Source: Pycnopodia helianthoides
Taxonomy: Eukaryota > Echinodermata > Asteroidea > Forcipulatida > Asteriidae
Assembly (NCBI GenBank): GCA_032158295.1
Contig: CM063255.1
Location: forward strand, 4,183,501-4,247,500
Direction: 5' to 3'
DNA: 64,000 nt
The position numbers were made by a program, and so were the translations under genes. Positions within the stretch are counted from its first letter, which is position 1; the number at the start of each line of letters is the position of its first letter. The notes below the pieces were generated by a model, which did not search any database, had not been told where the DNA came from, and saw nothing but the letters and a program-made list of their open reading frames with translations. Of the stretch, positions 11,171 to 23,675 are shown piece after piece.

Positions 11171-13694
11171 ATTGTTTGTCACTTAGTATTACATTCCCAG
11201 CAAAATATATCATGTTCATGGCCATAAACAAGGTTAAACGAAAACAGTTGACAAAACAAAATTCCGCCCACATAAAACTCCATATGGTTAGGACCACAAT
11301 GAAAATATTGATTTTTTTTTTTTTTTTTTTTTGGGGGGGGGGTTACAAGTTTCTAACATTACATCCAAATAAGGTAAAATGCCACTGTGTTTGATACATT
11401 TCAAGTGATTTTTTGTTGGTCAAAATAAAAATAAAACGTTGATGACGCCACATTTCAAATTATGGTCCGTATAATAAATGTTCACACAAAGTCATTCCTG
11501 AATTCCTATAGTATTCAATCAAAATATCTTTGGAATTTGCCTTTTGACTGGCGCAAACATTCATGTTTGGAATGTACAGAACTATTTTTTTATTGCTGTC
11601 CGATGATGCCATATTTCAAACTTCGCTCTGAAAGAGAATGAAATAACATGCCATTTTACACCATCTTAAGTAAGTTATAGACCTGTAATTTTCATGAGGA
11701 CTCTATCTATTGGAAAAGTATAGTCTTTGTTCGAGTTGTTTTCTTGTTTCCGATATGAGCGAGACATACACAGTCTATTGGAAAACGAGTGTATCACCAA
11801 ACTGAATTAAACGTTAGAGCCCCTCTTTAAACCACTTCTATTGTCATATTGAGTGTTCACCGCTATCCCTCCACCTGTGCTAAAACCGTTCCCTAGGTGA
11901 TTTTTATTTAAAATCTCTTATGAAAATATCCAGTGGAGAATGGTTCATCTTTTTTTTTTTTTTTTTGTGTATCTGAAGAAGACAATCCTTCATTATTATT
12001 TTGATGTTCACGTATGTAGACTAATCTGCTTCTCTGTAGTAAACCTTTACACCGCACACTCTCAATTCGGGCAATAACAATATAATAAGTTTAATCAACG
12101 GTCGCCTTAGCAACGGCCGTCATCCAGGAATTTTGAACGTTTTCCATCTCGCCCGTTCGTAGGAATGAGTCACGAGGTTTTATTAGGGGGGGGGGGTTGG
12201 CAAGACCAAAGTCCACGCTGTCTTGTTATTTATAATAATGGACGAGCTGTGATCGTCGGGAGAAAGGTGGAATGGGGAAATTACATCTTCTACATGTCCG
12301 GACTGTTAGGCCCCCCAAAAATAATGTTTAGTATCCCAGCCCGCTTCCTTTTTTAAAGGCAGCCTCCTTCTTTTTTAATTTTTTTTTTAAGGTTTCAATT
12401 TTACGATCTCTGACACAAAAAAAACAACTTTAAACTAAATGAGATCGTATTTTTGGACTTTAGCACACCGAAAATAATAGCCCGGCCGGTTGTCTTAAAA
12501 AAAAATGTGTCGGGGAAAAAAATAATAATAAAAATAACCTCCTCCTTCCTTTTTTTTTTTTAAAGGCAGGACGCTAAACATGTTTTTATATTTATTTCGC
12601 CTCAATAAAGTGTCTACTGATTACAGTGTCTCGTTGGATGTTAAAAAATTTAATCCATAATTGCAGAGGATGCATCCTCTCGTATTAGATTAGAGTTAAG
12701 TCTGTGCGTAATGCCACATCGTTATGGCGCCCATGTATTTTATTATATATATTTAATTTTGCATTATAACACTTTACAACGCTTGCAAAACACTTGCAAA
12801 ACAATGCCAAGATGTTCAAAAAATACATTCCGCAAAAAATGTATATAACTGAGGAAATAAATGTATATTTTTTTTTTTTTTTTTTTACAAAATTGCATAA
12901 AATACCAAGCCAGAGAGGGGTGAGGAGGAACAGCTGACCAGCACCTCTACAAGGCCGTCCTAGTACAAACATTTTCAACAAACACCGCACCCTCAAAAAC
13001 AAACAAACAAACACCACAACACCCCCAACACCACAACACCCCCAACACCACAACACCCCAACACCCAACACCCCAACAAACAAACAAACACCCCAATATA
13101 CAACACATTTTTTGTTTTATTTTTTTTCTTTTGCATCCTTATTGTAGAAGTGCTTTTTTTTTAATGATCCTATATTGAAAAAAGCATATGTATTTATACT
13201 CATCTTTTTTTATTTTTTTCACCGAAATATGGGAATTATACTCTTGATAATGGTCAAAATGGAAACTAAACGAGTTTGTAGTCCAAATTTTGTCTTTTAT
13301 CCACTTGACCAAATACTTCAGACTAAAATATATACACAGTTCTAATAAAAAAGCACAACTAACATGGACGTTCTTAAAACCCCAAATGAGGGCTGGTTAC
13401 ACTATAAGTCATGGCACATGTTATTTATTTCACTGTTTTCTCCAAAGTGCGAAGCCCTGGTGGAGTCAAAGTCATTTATATCCTAGACTTTACTATTCCA
13501 CATATCAAAGAGGGGGGGGGGGTCAGGTCCCAGAGTTGTGTAGTTTTATTTTAGTTATCATTATTTTTGAAGGGCTGAAAAATGTATCACTCATAAACTT
13601 CGTATAGACGTACAGAAGAGCTGAACCCTCTGATAAATATGTTCTTTGTACTACAGGCTTCCATGTGTCTTGCTGACAGCCTGTTCTAGGTTCT

Positions 13695-13875
13695 GGGCCC
13701 ATTTTCATAGGGCTGCTTAAGCACAAAAAGCAGCTAAGTACAACAAAATTGTGCTTACCAGAATAAGGTTACCAGCCCAAAAGCCATGTCACCTGTACAA
13801 TCTGTGACTGGTTAGTTTTGCTTTAGCAGAAAGTTTTTAAGCAATATTTCCTGCTTAAGCAGCTCTTCAAAATGA
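13695..13875. mobile_element. MITE-like element G, copy
   Basis: Starts GGGCCCATTTTCATAGGGCT and ends with a degraded GCTTAAGCAGCTCTTCA. Diverged and non-coding. Confidence 0.6.
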
Positions 13876-13983
13876 GCTTTCCAACACCCTCCCCCTGCCA
13901 ATCAAACTTTTTGGGCTTACTGGGGAGACAGTAACTAGTGGAAAATGTCGGCATTTGTTTAACTCATGGGATTACTCCTTCAC

Positions 13984-14330
13984 TTAAAGGTATTGTACAC
14001 TTTTGGTAACAGCTCAAAATCAGTGTCCACATTTTGTGTGATTAAACATATGCATGAACAAACAAACCTGTGAAAGTTTGAGCTGAATTGGTCATCGAGG
14101 TCACGAGAAAATAGTGAAAAGAGATCTTATGTGTTTTTTTTTTTTTTTTTTCAAATTATCGCGCGCGATAATTACTATTGTTTTACTCGTTTCTCAGAAA
14201 CGATAGCATTTTAGGCAGAAATATTTTAAGGAACCCTTTCTACCATTACTAACTTTAAATCATGTAAGTTATGTGTGAATCTGTGAACATTGTGTTTTTC
14301 GATCTTACCGATAGTGTACAGGGCCTTTAA
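13984..14330 (-). mobile_element. TTAA-flanked MITE, family B, copy (intron 5)
   Basis: 347 bp from TTAAAGGTATTGTACAC to GTGTACAGGGCCTTTAA with central TTATCGCGCGCGATAA. It ends 69 bp from exon 5. Confidence 0.85.
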
Positions 14331-14398
14331 ATCAGGTTAAATTAAAAACCTTTGACACGGAGAACCGTGCACAGATAGTTTGATGTACATGTACTTAC

Positions 14399-14597
14399 CC
14401 GTGTATATACGGTGTTGTGATACCAGCCAGTGGTACGCTCTCGCAGCCCTCAGGTATGTACAAAAACCCGTAGAGAAGACCAGAAAATATGGTGAAAGCA
14501 CATAAAACGTTTATTGTAGTCACGAGATCTCGTTTAACCCTGTTCAATATGATGCCACCTACAATCACACCAATAGCACCCACGGGGACCAGTGTAC
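14399..14597 (-). CDS. SLCO4A1-like: SLCO4A1-like exon 5 (TM8-TM9)
   Basis: Residues 444-509. The acceptor TTCAAAG is followed by TLVPVGAIGVIVGGIILNRV (TM8) and a second hydrophobic stretch TINVLCAFTIFSGLLYGFLY (TM9). The exon then enters the extracellular loop (CESVPLAGITTPYIHG), matching the OATP4A-type CPSVPMAGVT region. The donor GTAAGT is at 14398. Starts in phase 1 and ends in phase 2 (199 nt). The neighbouring intron carries local direct duplications of exon-flanking sequence (14640..14780). Confidence 0.92.
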
Positions 14598-16788
14598 CTT
14601 TGAAACAGAAGAAAACACATATAATGATTCTCAGGGGTAGGCAAAAACCAACGCTTAAAAGGGCATGTTGGGAAACGAGTTTTGGGGACCAGTGTCCCTT
14701 TGAAATACATGAAAACATTATGATTTCCAGGGGTAGGCAAAAACCAAGGCTTAAAGGGGCATGTTGGGAAACGAGTTTTGAACTTGGGGAGTTCTGCTGG
14801 GAACTCCAAGAACGAAACACGAAAACAATGGAAGTTGACCTGTGCGCGTTTTGGGTGACCCCGACCGGAAACATGTTTGAGCTTTGGTGATTGGTTGAGC
14901 GTGTTCACGTGTTCGGTTCAACCGCGGTGACGCAACTGTTTCAACCACACCATAACCGAGTTTTGGTTTTTAGTTTCAAAATGGCAGATTCCACAAACTA
15001 ACAAAACATTTCGATGGAATATAAAAATATTTAAAAAAAACATTGAAGCATACCAGTCTAAAAATGTTGATAGAATTATAAAGAGCACGTTCCAGAATTT
15101 GAAAATAAAATGAGGGCTGTATATATTTTGAGAACATTAGTTGTCTCAAGATGTACATACGTCACGAACTGTTTTGGTTTATACCGATCCGTGTTACACC
15201 AGAAACTTGCTACCGGTCAAGGTCGCCAAACCAGGCACCAGATGCCTTCCAAAGTCTCCCGTTTAAAATGTTTGATAATACCACGAACTGCGTTTACTAA
15301 ACCGAACGGCTTCCGGGTCATACTCTTGACCTAGCTTCCGACTCATTTGTTTGATAGTTGTATTTTTTTGTATGTACAATCTTTGCTTACTTTTTTTTTT
15401 ATTTGTCTTCCTATCCGATGATTCACGATTTGGTTTTGTTCTTTATTTGCGTTTACTGTTGTTGTTGTGTTTTTCAGTTTCGTTTTGTTTTGTTCGGTTT
15501 TTTTCTCGCATAATTTTAGTTTTTGATCTGTGTTTATTGTAGAGAAAGATACATTAGTCCGATTAGGATTGACTTCAAAGTCGACCACCAAAACCTCATT
15601 CGGTGAAGTTATAATTACTAAATGTACTAAGTCTTTTTCCTCAAGCTTTGGACTACGGAGAAAAAAATATTGTAAACGCCACTCGAAAATACGATTATAA
15701 AATATCAACCAGGGGAGGCTGTGACCGAAATCAATTGCAAAAAACAATGTTTAAGTAAGTGAAGTATGACGCATTGGGTGGTGTACTCCCTGAAGACGAG
15801 CAGAGTATACTGGTTGAAACGTCGAGACCACAACCAGCTCTTTTTTAAGAGCCAACACTCGTCCTCCCAAAAGAGTTATAACCCACCATAGTACTCAATG
15901 TTTAAAAAAAACGTACTTTGCACTAGAATCTAACGAGCGACAACTATCGAACTAAAAAAATATCATGTTGAAAATAAGCGCCATATCGCGTTTTTAAGGT
16001 CAAGGGTCAGGGGACTGTAGCCTGATTTGGGCGCAGCTGGTGTTGTTATTTGCACAACTTCTTTTCGTGAGTCCAGCTGTGTACTTGTTCTTATCGGCAA
16101 CTCTGAAAGAATGCTTAAAAGTCATACCAGGCTGCTTTAAGCTGGCTTATGTGTTCCTCTTTTGACTTGACAATGCTGAAAACGTCGATAACGACTCAAT
16201 TAGTTCATAGTCTATAAATATCTTATCAGCAGTACAGAGTCATATCAATGCTTATTTTGTGTCCCCAACTATATGTTAAACAATTACGTTGACTTTTTTT
16301 AAGGGGGGGGGGTGACACATTATTTATTGTTTGTATTTATTTATTTATTTTAGTATAGGTCTTCCCGGTCATTTTCGGCAAATGAAAGGCCAGTTTAAAC
16401 GCCAGTTAGGCCCTATTCTGTTTAGCACGAAACTGAAAGCTCTCAAAAGGAATCATTCGATAGAATTGATTGGTGTAAGCCTCGACAAAAATTCTTTTGC
16501 GTCATGCGATATAAAAAAGGTAACCAATTAATTTAAGAATTCCCTTTCGAACAGCGTTCGCATTCGCATCCTATTGTTCGCATAAAATCCCTAAATGCGC
16601 CTACTCCGCTTAATTGAATGTCGGTTTCGCATGGCAACCTATTTCATTGTTGCCAGTTTTCAAATTATGCTCTGAAAGATTGATCGAATACAGTCTATTT
16701 ACACGACGTTAATGTGAGATTAAATAAGGACTCCGTCTGTTGGACAAAGAGGGCATCAACAAAATGAACCTGACTTTAGAGCTACCCT

Positions 16789-17185
16789 TTAAACGCACAG
16801 TACACGTTTGGTAATGACTCTGAAAATTAATGGCAATTAAAACTTACTTGGTAAGAAGTACAGCAGCCTTGGGTAGTAAAATGAATTTTGAGAAACTTCT
16901 AACTTCGAAGTACTATACGGTTATGGAAAATATGTTACCTGTTGTTCCCCAAAGTTTGAATCTGAAAAGCGTTTCTGTCAGAAACGCTTCTCACACTGTG
17001 TATTCTTATAGGGAATATTCTTCCTGCGTAGAAATATTCGCTCCGGTTTTTCGGGGATATCTCAAAAACGCGACCACCTTTTGAAGTGAAATTTTCACAG
17101 GTTAGTTTTATTGTAATTACCTACATTTATATAGGATTAACACAATCAGTAGACTCCAATTACCAAACGTGTACTGTGCCTTTAA
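16789..17185 (+). mobile_element. TTAA-flanked MITE, family E, copy 1
   Basis: About 397 bp between TTAAACGCACAGTACACG and GTGTACTGTGCCTTTAA. The central palindrome is GAAGCGTTTCTG-type (around 16968..16994). Its terminal TTAA is also the first TTAA of the next element. Confidence 0.75.
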
Positions 17186-17504
17186 AGCACATGTACGACA
17201 TTGGTAATTTTCAAAGAATAGTACCCACACTTTGTGTGACCTGTGAATTGTTAATCTCAACCGGTTTTTGGAGTCATTAGAAAACAGTGACAAACCCCGT
17301 TATATGTTTTCAACTGTTTTCAAACATTGGGTTTTGGACAACACGCGCGAAAAAGAAAAATGATTGTTTTTCTATAGCATTTCAAGCAAAGGGAAGTTTC
17401 AAGGGAAGTTTACCACCATGACCATCTTTGCACGTTGTAAGTTATGTTTCAAATCAGTGATCATTTATATTTTCAATCTAACCGATGTTGTACACACCCT
17501 TTAA
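17182..17504 (+). mobile_element. TTAA-flanked MITE, family C, copy
   Basis: 323 bp between TTAAAGCACATGTACGACAT and GTTGTACACACCCTTTAA. It shares one TTAA with the family-E element on its left. Confidence 0.75.
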
Positions 17505-18124
17505 ATTCAACTCTCGGAGATTGTTTCCGTCAACTAATTTGACTTCAGGGTACCCCAAAAAAGCCCATCGGTGAGTCTACGAAACTCCAAAGTATCGCAG
17601 AAAACTGCGAAGTTTTCTATACTGAGCGGCTTCCGGGTCATCTGATACTCTTTAGCTTCCGGCTCGTGTTCTACCCTCTGACCTAACTTCCGGCTCATTC
17701 GGATGTTTAATGGCACAAACAATCGTTGATAATACATTTACTTTATTTTTTTGTGATGTACTCGATAAGCCATGAATTTATGTTTTACTCTTTTTTTCTT
17801 CTTCTTTTTCTTGTTTAGTTCCGCATAGTTTTAGTTTTTAATCTGCCTTTATTGTAGAGTGTATAAGCAAGATACATTGGTCAAATTAGGATTGTGTTTG
17901 AGGTGTTTGGCCTACTATTTGTGCCGCATTCAGACTTCAAAGTCAAGCATTAATAGTCACTCCAGCACAGCAAATTAAGGACATGTTTCGAAAACGCCTA
18001 GGGTGGATATTAATATTAATGTACTCACCGTTTGCATTTAGAAAGTTATGGAAGGACAATAAAATTGGGTCGCCATGCAAAAACGACTTTTTTTAGCAAC
18101 ACTAATCAATTTAACTCAGCTCAC

Positions 18125-18289
18125 CTGTTATGAGGTTGGCAGTTGATGCTGGTAGATTAAACTGGTACTGTATAAACTTCGGCGAGAACCGCACAAAACC
18201 TGATACAATGCTAAACTCCATTGCAGACGCTACGTTAATAATCATATACACCGGATTCTTGAAGAGATTCCATATTGCACGAGGCATTT
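18125..18289 (-). CDS. SLCO4A1-like: SLCO4A1-like exon 4 (TM7 to start of TM8)
   Basis: Residues 389-443. The acceptor TTACAG is preceded by a pyrimidine-rich tract. The exon encodes MPRAIWNLFKNPVYMIINVA, a TM7 segment and SGFVRFSPKFIQYQFNLPAS, the family motif (FSPKFxExQFxLxxS) found between TM7 and TM8. The donor GTGAGC is at 18124. Phase 1 to phase 1, 165 nt. The two junctions read SLK-Q-MPRAIW and NLITG-G-TLVPVG, both natural for OATPs. Confidence 0.92.
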
Positions 18290-18562
18290 CTGTAAGGGGG
18301 GAGGAGGAAGGTGGAAGTATTTTATAACGACCGGTATGTAAAGAGTAGTCGAGAGGGAAATATTGTAGGTGAATTTCACATAATAGCAAGACATTGCCCT
18401 GTCTTTGACAGTGGCATACACTGCGGGAGGAGGGGGCGGGGCGGAAGCCCCCCTTCTCCCTCTTGCCCCTAACCCGATGATTGCATGGTTGGATACATCA
18501 AACATCATGAGGGGTCACTACCAAAGTATGACCTTGCCTTTAAGACACAAGACAGTAAGTGG

Positions 18563-18885
18563 CAGCCTCGTCCCCAGGGTGTGTCGAGCAGTACGAGGTT
18601 GACCGCTCTCTCACCCTGGTATTGGATCATTTGCATATCCAAAGTTTTTGGATACGTAAGCAAATTAGAATAGTCTGGCTACAAAACGAAATTCACATCT
18701 TCGTCATGGTCTCGTGGTCCGGTACCAGATTTAATAGCCTGTTTGTACATTGGTTGCCGGCCGGCTGTTTTGACGAAGGTTAACTTTTGGTTTTGTCCAA
18801 TCAGGGTCCAAGTAAGGAGTTTCCCTCCCAGGGTTTACTGTTGTAAACATGGTTGGAAATAAAGTAAACCATGGGGACGAAGTTG
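18563..18885 (+). mobile_element. MULE-like MITE (family L), copy 1
   Basis: 323 bp, CAGCCTCGTCCCCA to TGGGGACGAAGTTG. The 9-bp flanks agree at 8 of 9 positions (AGTAAGTGG at 18554..18562 and AGTGAGTGG at 18886..18894). Nine-bp target duplications are typical of Mutator-like elements. Confidence 0.75.
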
Positions 18886-19664
18886 AGTGAGTGGTGATTG
18901 TTTAGAATTGAGTAAAAGAATGGGCACATTTCAATTTAATTTAGATACACAATTTTGTCCATACTTCTATGAAAAAATAACGACAAACGCATGTAAAGCA
19001 GATCAAAAAAACTAAGTAGCAATTAGTAGGGTAACAATAAACTGAGTGTGGGGCTGTTTTGATAAGCAGAAGCTTGGAGAAAACAGCCTAACAAACAAGC
19101 TAACTAACAAACAAACAAACAGACACGCAAACAAAAGGACAGGCAAACACGGGGCTTGACAATCGCTACACTGACACAAGACACGTAACATAGCTCGAAG
19201 GTAGCGCAACAAACTCGTAACTGACGAAAAGATGGCAAAACAGTTCAAGCAAAAGCGAGAATGAATAAACAAGTATTATAAAGTTTCGTTGCGAAGATCA
19301 CGTTTTTATGGTATTATGCAGTCATCGTACGAGGGATTAGTTCAACAAAAGAAAATCATACGAGTTATGGGGTTTTCTTTAAAATGCCCCTAGGCTGGAC
19401 TGGAGAGAGCGTATAAAAGAAAAATAAGCTTGGTGAGTTAATGTGAGTTTAGATAAGGAAAAGAATGGCGTCTAAATCCTATATCCTGTTGAGCGTGAAG
19501 ACTAGAAAAGGGCACATGACGGTATTTCTAGTTTGTGTTGACTATTTCGTATGTTCAAATGGAGGACAACTAAATAAAATGGCTCGCCGATCCATAACAA
19601 CAGTATGTTGTCGTACATCTGAATTCACCTTTTGGGGGGTGTATGGTAGACTTGTGGACAAGTC

Positions 19665-19850
19665 GAATGTTTGTCGCGGTGTTAGCGTTCAAACTCTCCC
19701 CGCGATCCTCGCGACACGGGCGATGTTCTCGCGAGACTGCTGGCCCCCGCGAGACTACTGCTGTCGCGGCTTCGGTCTCATTTTGGGAGCAGTCGGGAGC
19801 CAGCAGCCTCGCGAGAGAGCAGTGATCTCGCGAGAGCAGTCTTCGATCAG
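19665..19850. promoter_or_regulatory. CpG-dense patch with repeated TCTCGCGAGA-like motifs (intron 3)
   Basis: A GC- and CpG-rich stretch in an AT-rich intron. CGCGAGA or its complement TCTCGCG occurs at least four times within 120 bp. In vertebrates TCTCGCGAGA is a promoter element. A role here is only inferred. Confidence 0.35.
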
Positions 19851-19938
19851 GGGGGAGGGGGGAGCACGCTATGGCGTATAATGCACCGCGACTCGTCTAT
19901 ATGCACCGCAACTCGACACACATCGTCCGCGACAAACA

Positions 19939-20315
19939 TTAAAGGAACATTACAGAATTGTTTTTTGCCAACAAAACAGTTGCTGGCAGTGTAAGCACTG
20001 TATGTAATCCACCATATACATAAACCGACAAACCTGTAGAAGTTTGAGATCGATCGGCCATCTCGGTCACGAGAAAATAGTGAAAAACCGATTACACATT
20101 TGCATGAAATCATATAGATTCAACAAATGAATAAAACGCTCACTGAGCGATAAACTCCAATCGGAAAATTAGTTTATTCATTTCTCATCAAATATGGCAT
20201 TTCAGACAGAAATATTTCAACATTAGACCGTGTTTATGTAAGTTTTGTGTAAATCTGTGATCAAAAGTATATTTTTACAAGTTGGTTTCTTACCAATTCT
20301 GTAATGTTCCTTTAA
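19939..20315 (-). mobile_element. TTAA-flanked MITE, family A, copy 2 (intron 3)
   Basis: 377 bp, full-length termini and a central CGCTCACTGAGCG. It ends about 45 bp downstream of the exon 3 donor. Confidence 0.85.
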
Positions 20316-20360
20316 CGACAAGTCTACGTGTATTGGGGCGTGCCTAAAAAAATCACTCAC

Positions 20361-20699
20361 GTTTTAAAGAGACACTGTTAAATGACATCATCATTTGTTC
20401 GTCATCGTTCGATGACTCCTTCACCGACTTTCCATCGTTCCCCTCTCCGGGCGTGATCGTCTCCTCATATGGCTTGGGTAGACTGGCCGGGTACGCGTAG
20501 ACTGGTATCGCGGGTAACGCAATCATGGCCGCACAGATGAAGTACCCCAGCCACCAGGCTCCGACCCAGTCGGGGTCATCCGGGGTCAAAGGCACATCCT
20601 CAGGTGCCACTGTGTTGAAGTCGACGTACCTGCCGAGAACGAGGAAGCTTACTGCAAAGCCCACGCCGGGGCCAACAACCGTTGTGCAGAAAAAAATGG
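20361..20699 (-). CDS. SLCO4A1-like: SLCO4A1-like exon 3 (TM5-TM6, OATP signature)
   Basis: Residues 276-388. The acceptor is CGGCAG just above 20699. TM5 is IFFCTTVVGPGVGFAVSFLV. The OATP superfamily signature appears as DPDWVGAWWLGYF at the start of TM6. The usual pattern is D-x-R-W-(I/V)-G-A-W-W-x-G-F-L, so the Arg is replaced by Asp here. A long cytosolic loop follows (Asp/Glu/Ser-rich, ending MSFNSVSLK). The donor GTGAGT lies at 20360. Phase 1 to phase 1, 339 nt. Confidence 0.93.
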
Positions 20700-22439
20700 C
20701 TGCCGATTCAAAAAGAAAAAAAGAAAAAGAGAACAAAAACAGGAGTCGATTATTTGATCAAGTCAAGGATCACAATTAAACCCTTTATCTCTCTCTCTTC
20801 ACAAACTCAAGAAGGATAAGTTAAAGGGCCATTCCAAACAGCGAAACTTTAAGATATTTAGAGGCAATGTGCCCCTTTAATCCGTGTTTCGTGTCCCGTG
20901 GTTGTGGGGGGGGGGGGGGGTCTGAGACGCATTTCTAGGTCAGAGTGACCCAGAGAAGGTCAAACAGACCAGGACTCTCAGTCAATATAACCATTGTGAA
21001 TACTTTCCGGGTTTAGATTGACACGGACTGTGTCTTTGCTGACCCCCCAAAAAACGGGTGTACACCTCAAACTACACAGTCACCCAAAATATACGGGTCG
21101 ATTTTAACCCAGGTTTTGTTTAAGATTGTATGGAATGTGATCTTGTGTTTATCATAATCTCGAAATTCATACGTCCCAGATCGGTGGAAAAAAAAGAACC
21201 TGACCAGCTATTTCATTGAGCTTCCGTAGATTAGCCATCATGGCTCAAAGGAACTTCGTGGAATCTATTTTGAGAAAGGATTCCCTTAGAAGTGATATAG
21301 TTTAGTTAATTTTTCACCCCCAAAAAGCATTTGAATCTGAGAAACGATTCATGCATGAATCGTTTGATGCACTGTAAAATCGCGCATGTAAAACGTGGAT
21401 GGATTCGTCGTTCTTTTGAAAATACCAACAGTGACAGTTTGTGTTGGTTTTTCTCAGCAAGTTATAGATACTGTAGTCAGCTGAAACTTTCACATATGTG
21501 ACTTGTTTTGTATCTTTCTTGATTGATTTTGCCTGTAATTATTAAGCATTACATTAAAATAAAAATAAAAATCTATCACCCTAACTTTAACATTTATTGC
21601 CATGCCCCGCAACAGATCGGACCAAGAGAATCAACATTCAAACAGCAAATTTGCTCTTTCGTTTTCTCTCTTTAAAAATAAATGGTTGTCAACTCAGGTA
21701 ATTTGTTAGCTCGGCAGACCCCCCCCCCATCCCCGCCCCTAAAGCATACACACACCACTCATCCCCTAAAATTTAATTAAGCTGTCGTATAACATTGCCT
21801 CTGAATTAGGGAACTTTTATGCTGATAGTATAAAATAAGGAAACGTCATCTTTGATAATATTAGGGTTCAAATAAAACCAACATTGCATAACACATATAG
21901 ACACTGCGCCGTGACACCCTGTTCCACCACGGAGTTAATACGAAAGTTAAACACACTGCACGAAGAGAGCTTGTTTGACAATGATACCTAATGTTTTGTT
22001 ACTGAGGTCGAAGGTTTGTTTGTTGTGTCGTAACCTTACCTCGCCCCAAAGACTATTCCCATTTCTTCTTGATAGCAAAACTAAGTGGTAATGAGATTAA
22101 AGTTCAGTAATCATAATGGAGTAAAACGTGACTGTAGTGGTTTTTATGGGGGGGGGCAGAATGTGATCCTCTACAGAAGTAGAAGAACCATTTTTTTTAA
22201 GTGCGCAGACATAAAATGTATTTTCTCCGTTTAAGAGCCTGACGTATTAAGAATTAAATTTTAAAAACAATGTATTTCGTGTATGACTGCAAACTATTTT
22301 ACGGTGTCCTTTCACAGCTTCTCGTGTCTTCACAGAAATCCACTTTGTTGTTCTTCTTTTTTTTTTTAATGAGATATCGTCTAACTCACAAGGCCGAACG
22401 GCCACTCAAGGTGAGGGCTGCACTTAACTGATTTAGGCT

Positions 22440-23080
22440 GTTGACCCAAATCAACTGTCACCAGAGGCACATTGCAACCTACTCCTGGGGCTGAAACAGG
22501 GTTGCCCCCTTCACAGTCCGTAAGGATGTAGGTATGGGTATCATCCAGCAGGCCTTGCGCTTAAGCTTTTTGTAAAGTAGCCCGCCGGCCCAGTAAACTG
22601 TGCATTTTACTTGCCCCCAGGAAGTTTTAGTAGCCCCGATTTTAAACAGGAATTGCCATAAATGTAATGTTCTGATGTGTTAATGTTCACGATCACAACC
22701 AGTTTAATGATCAAGTGAAGTTTTATTCACACACTCAATAACGATTAACACATCTGAAAAGGAAGAAATTAGCATTTTAAGCAATTAGGTTGCACAGTTT
22801 TTAGTAGCCCACAGGGCAAGTTGAGAAATGGTGTTTACTAGCCCATAGCATTTTTTACCAGACATTGTACGCCGGGCTAGTGTTAAGGGCGAGCCCTGCA
22901 TCCACTGAGCCTGGCTGGTAGAGCAGAATGCACTACCTTCCCAACCTTTTGACGAAGCAGTTATGGTTAAGTGCCTCGCTCAAGGGCACCGAGTGTCATG
23001 ACCGGGATTCGAACCCACCCCCTGCTGCTGGAAACACCAGAGATTTGGGTCGGGTGAACTAGACCACTCGGCTACGACAC
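22440..23080 (-). repeat. tRNA-derived SINE, interrupted
   Basis: Read on the minus strand, it starts with a tRNA-like head (22993..23080) containing a CCGAGTGG A-box-like segment and a GGTTCGAATCC B box. The outer ends GTGTCGT and ATGACAC can pair like an acceptor stem. The body (CTTAACCATAACTGCTTCGT) resembles V-SINE-type central domains. About 340 bp with imperfect inverted ends (22552..22899) appears inserted in the body. Confidence 0.6.
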
Positions 23081-23330
23081 GCCGCACGTGTGCCGCCAAA
23101 AATGTAATGTTGCGGACGCTGTCACCATCGTGCAAAGGGCAAAGTATTGCAAGTAACAACAATTACCAAATCTCAATGTCAATTGAATTATCAGTAAAGT
23201 CTGATCGAAGTGCAATGCTAATTTTGTTGTTGTTTTGTCTTGTACAATTAGCATGTTTTCGATGACTACAAACTTGGGAATGTGAAATACCTCCGTGACC
23301 CAACGGTCGGTGAATGTTTGAACTGAAGCT

Positions 23331-23675
23331 CAAAAGCAAAATATACCTTTGGTTTTGGGGACCGTTTGATTGTTTTAATTCTACATAAATCAACCTGTGA
23401 AAATTTCATTTCAAAAGGTGGCCGGGTTTTTGAAATATCGCCAAAATCCGCAGCGATTATGTCCACGCATAAAGAACAATCCCTAATAGGAACACACGCT
23501 TTGAGAAACGTTTCTGACGAAACGTTTCTCAGATTCAAATTATTCACAGTATTGTGAACTGTTGTATTTCTCAAAATGCGTTACACTATCGAAAGTTGCT
23601 GTACTTCAAACCAAGCAAGTTTTTATTGCCATTAATTTTCTAGAGTGATTACCAATCGCATCCCTTCCCTTTGAA
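23331..23675 (-). mobile_element. TTAA-type MITE, family F, copy
   Basis: Related to family E, with the arm AAATATCGCCAAAATCCGCA and a central hairpin around 23510..23537 (GAGAAACGTTTC, TGAC, GAAACGTTTCTC). It pairs with the inverted copy at 40830..41156. Confidence 0.65.

Noticed and set aside
19465..19881. Plus-strand 138-codon open frame in intron 3
   Set aside because: No recognisable domain; it crosses the CpG-rich patch, where stop codons are rare by composition.
22993..23080. Functional tRNA gene
   Set aside because: The acceptor stem pairs, but the T-stem has a mismatch, two extra bases separate it from the acceptor strand, and the sequence continues into a SINE-like body.
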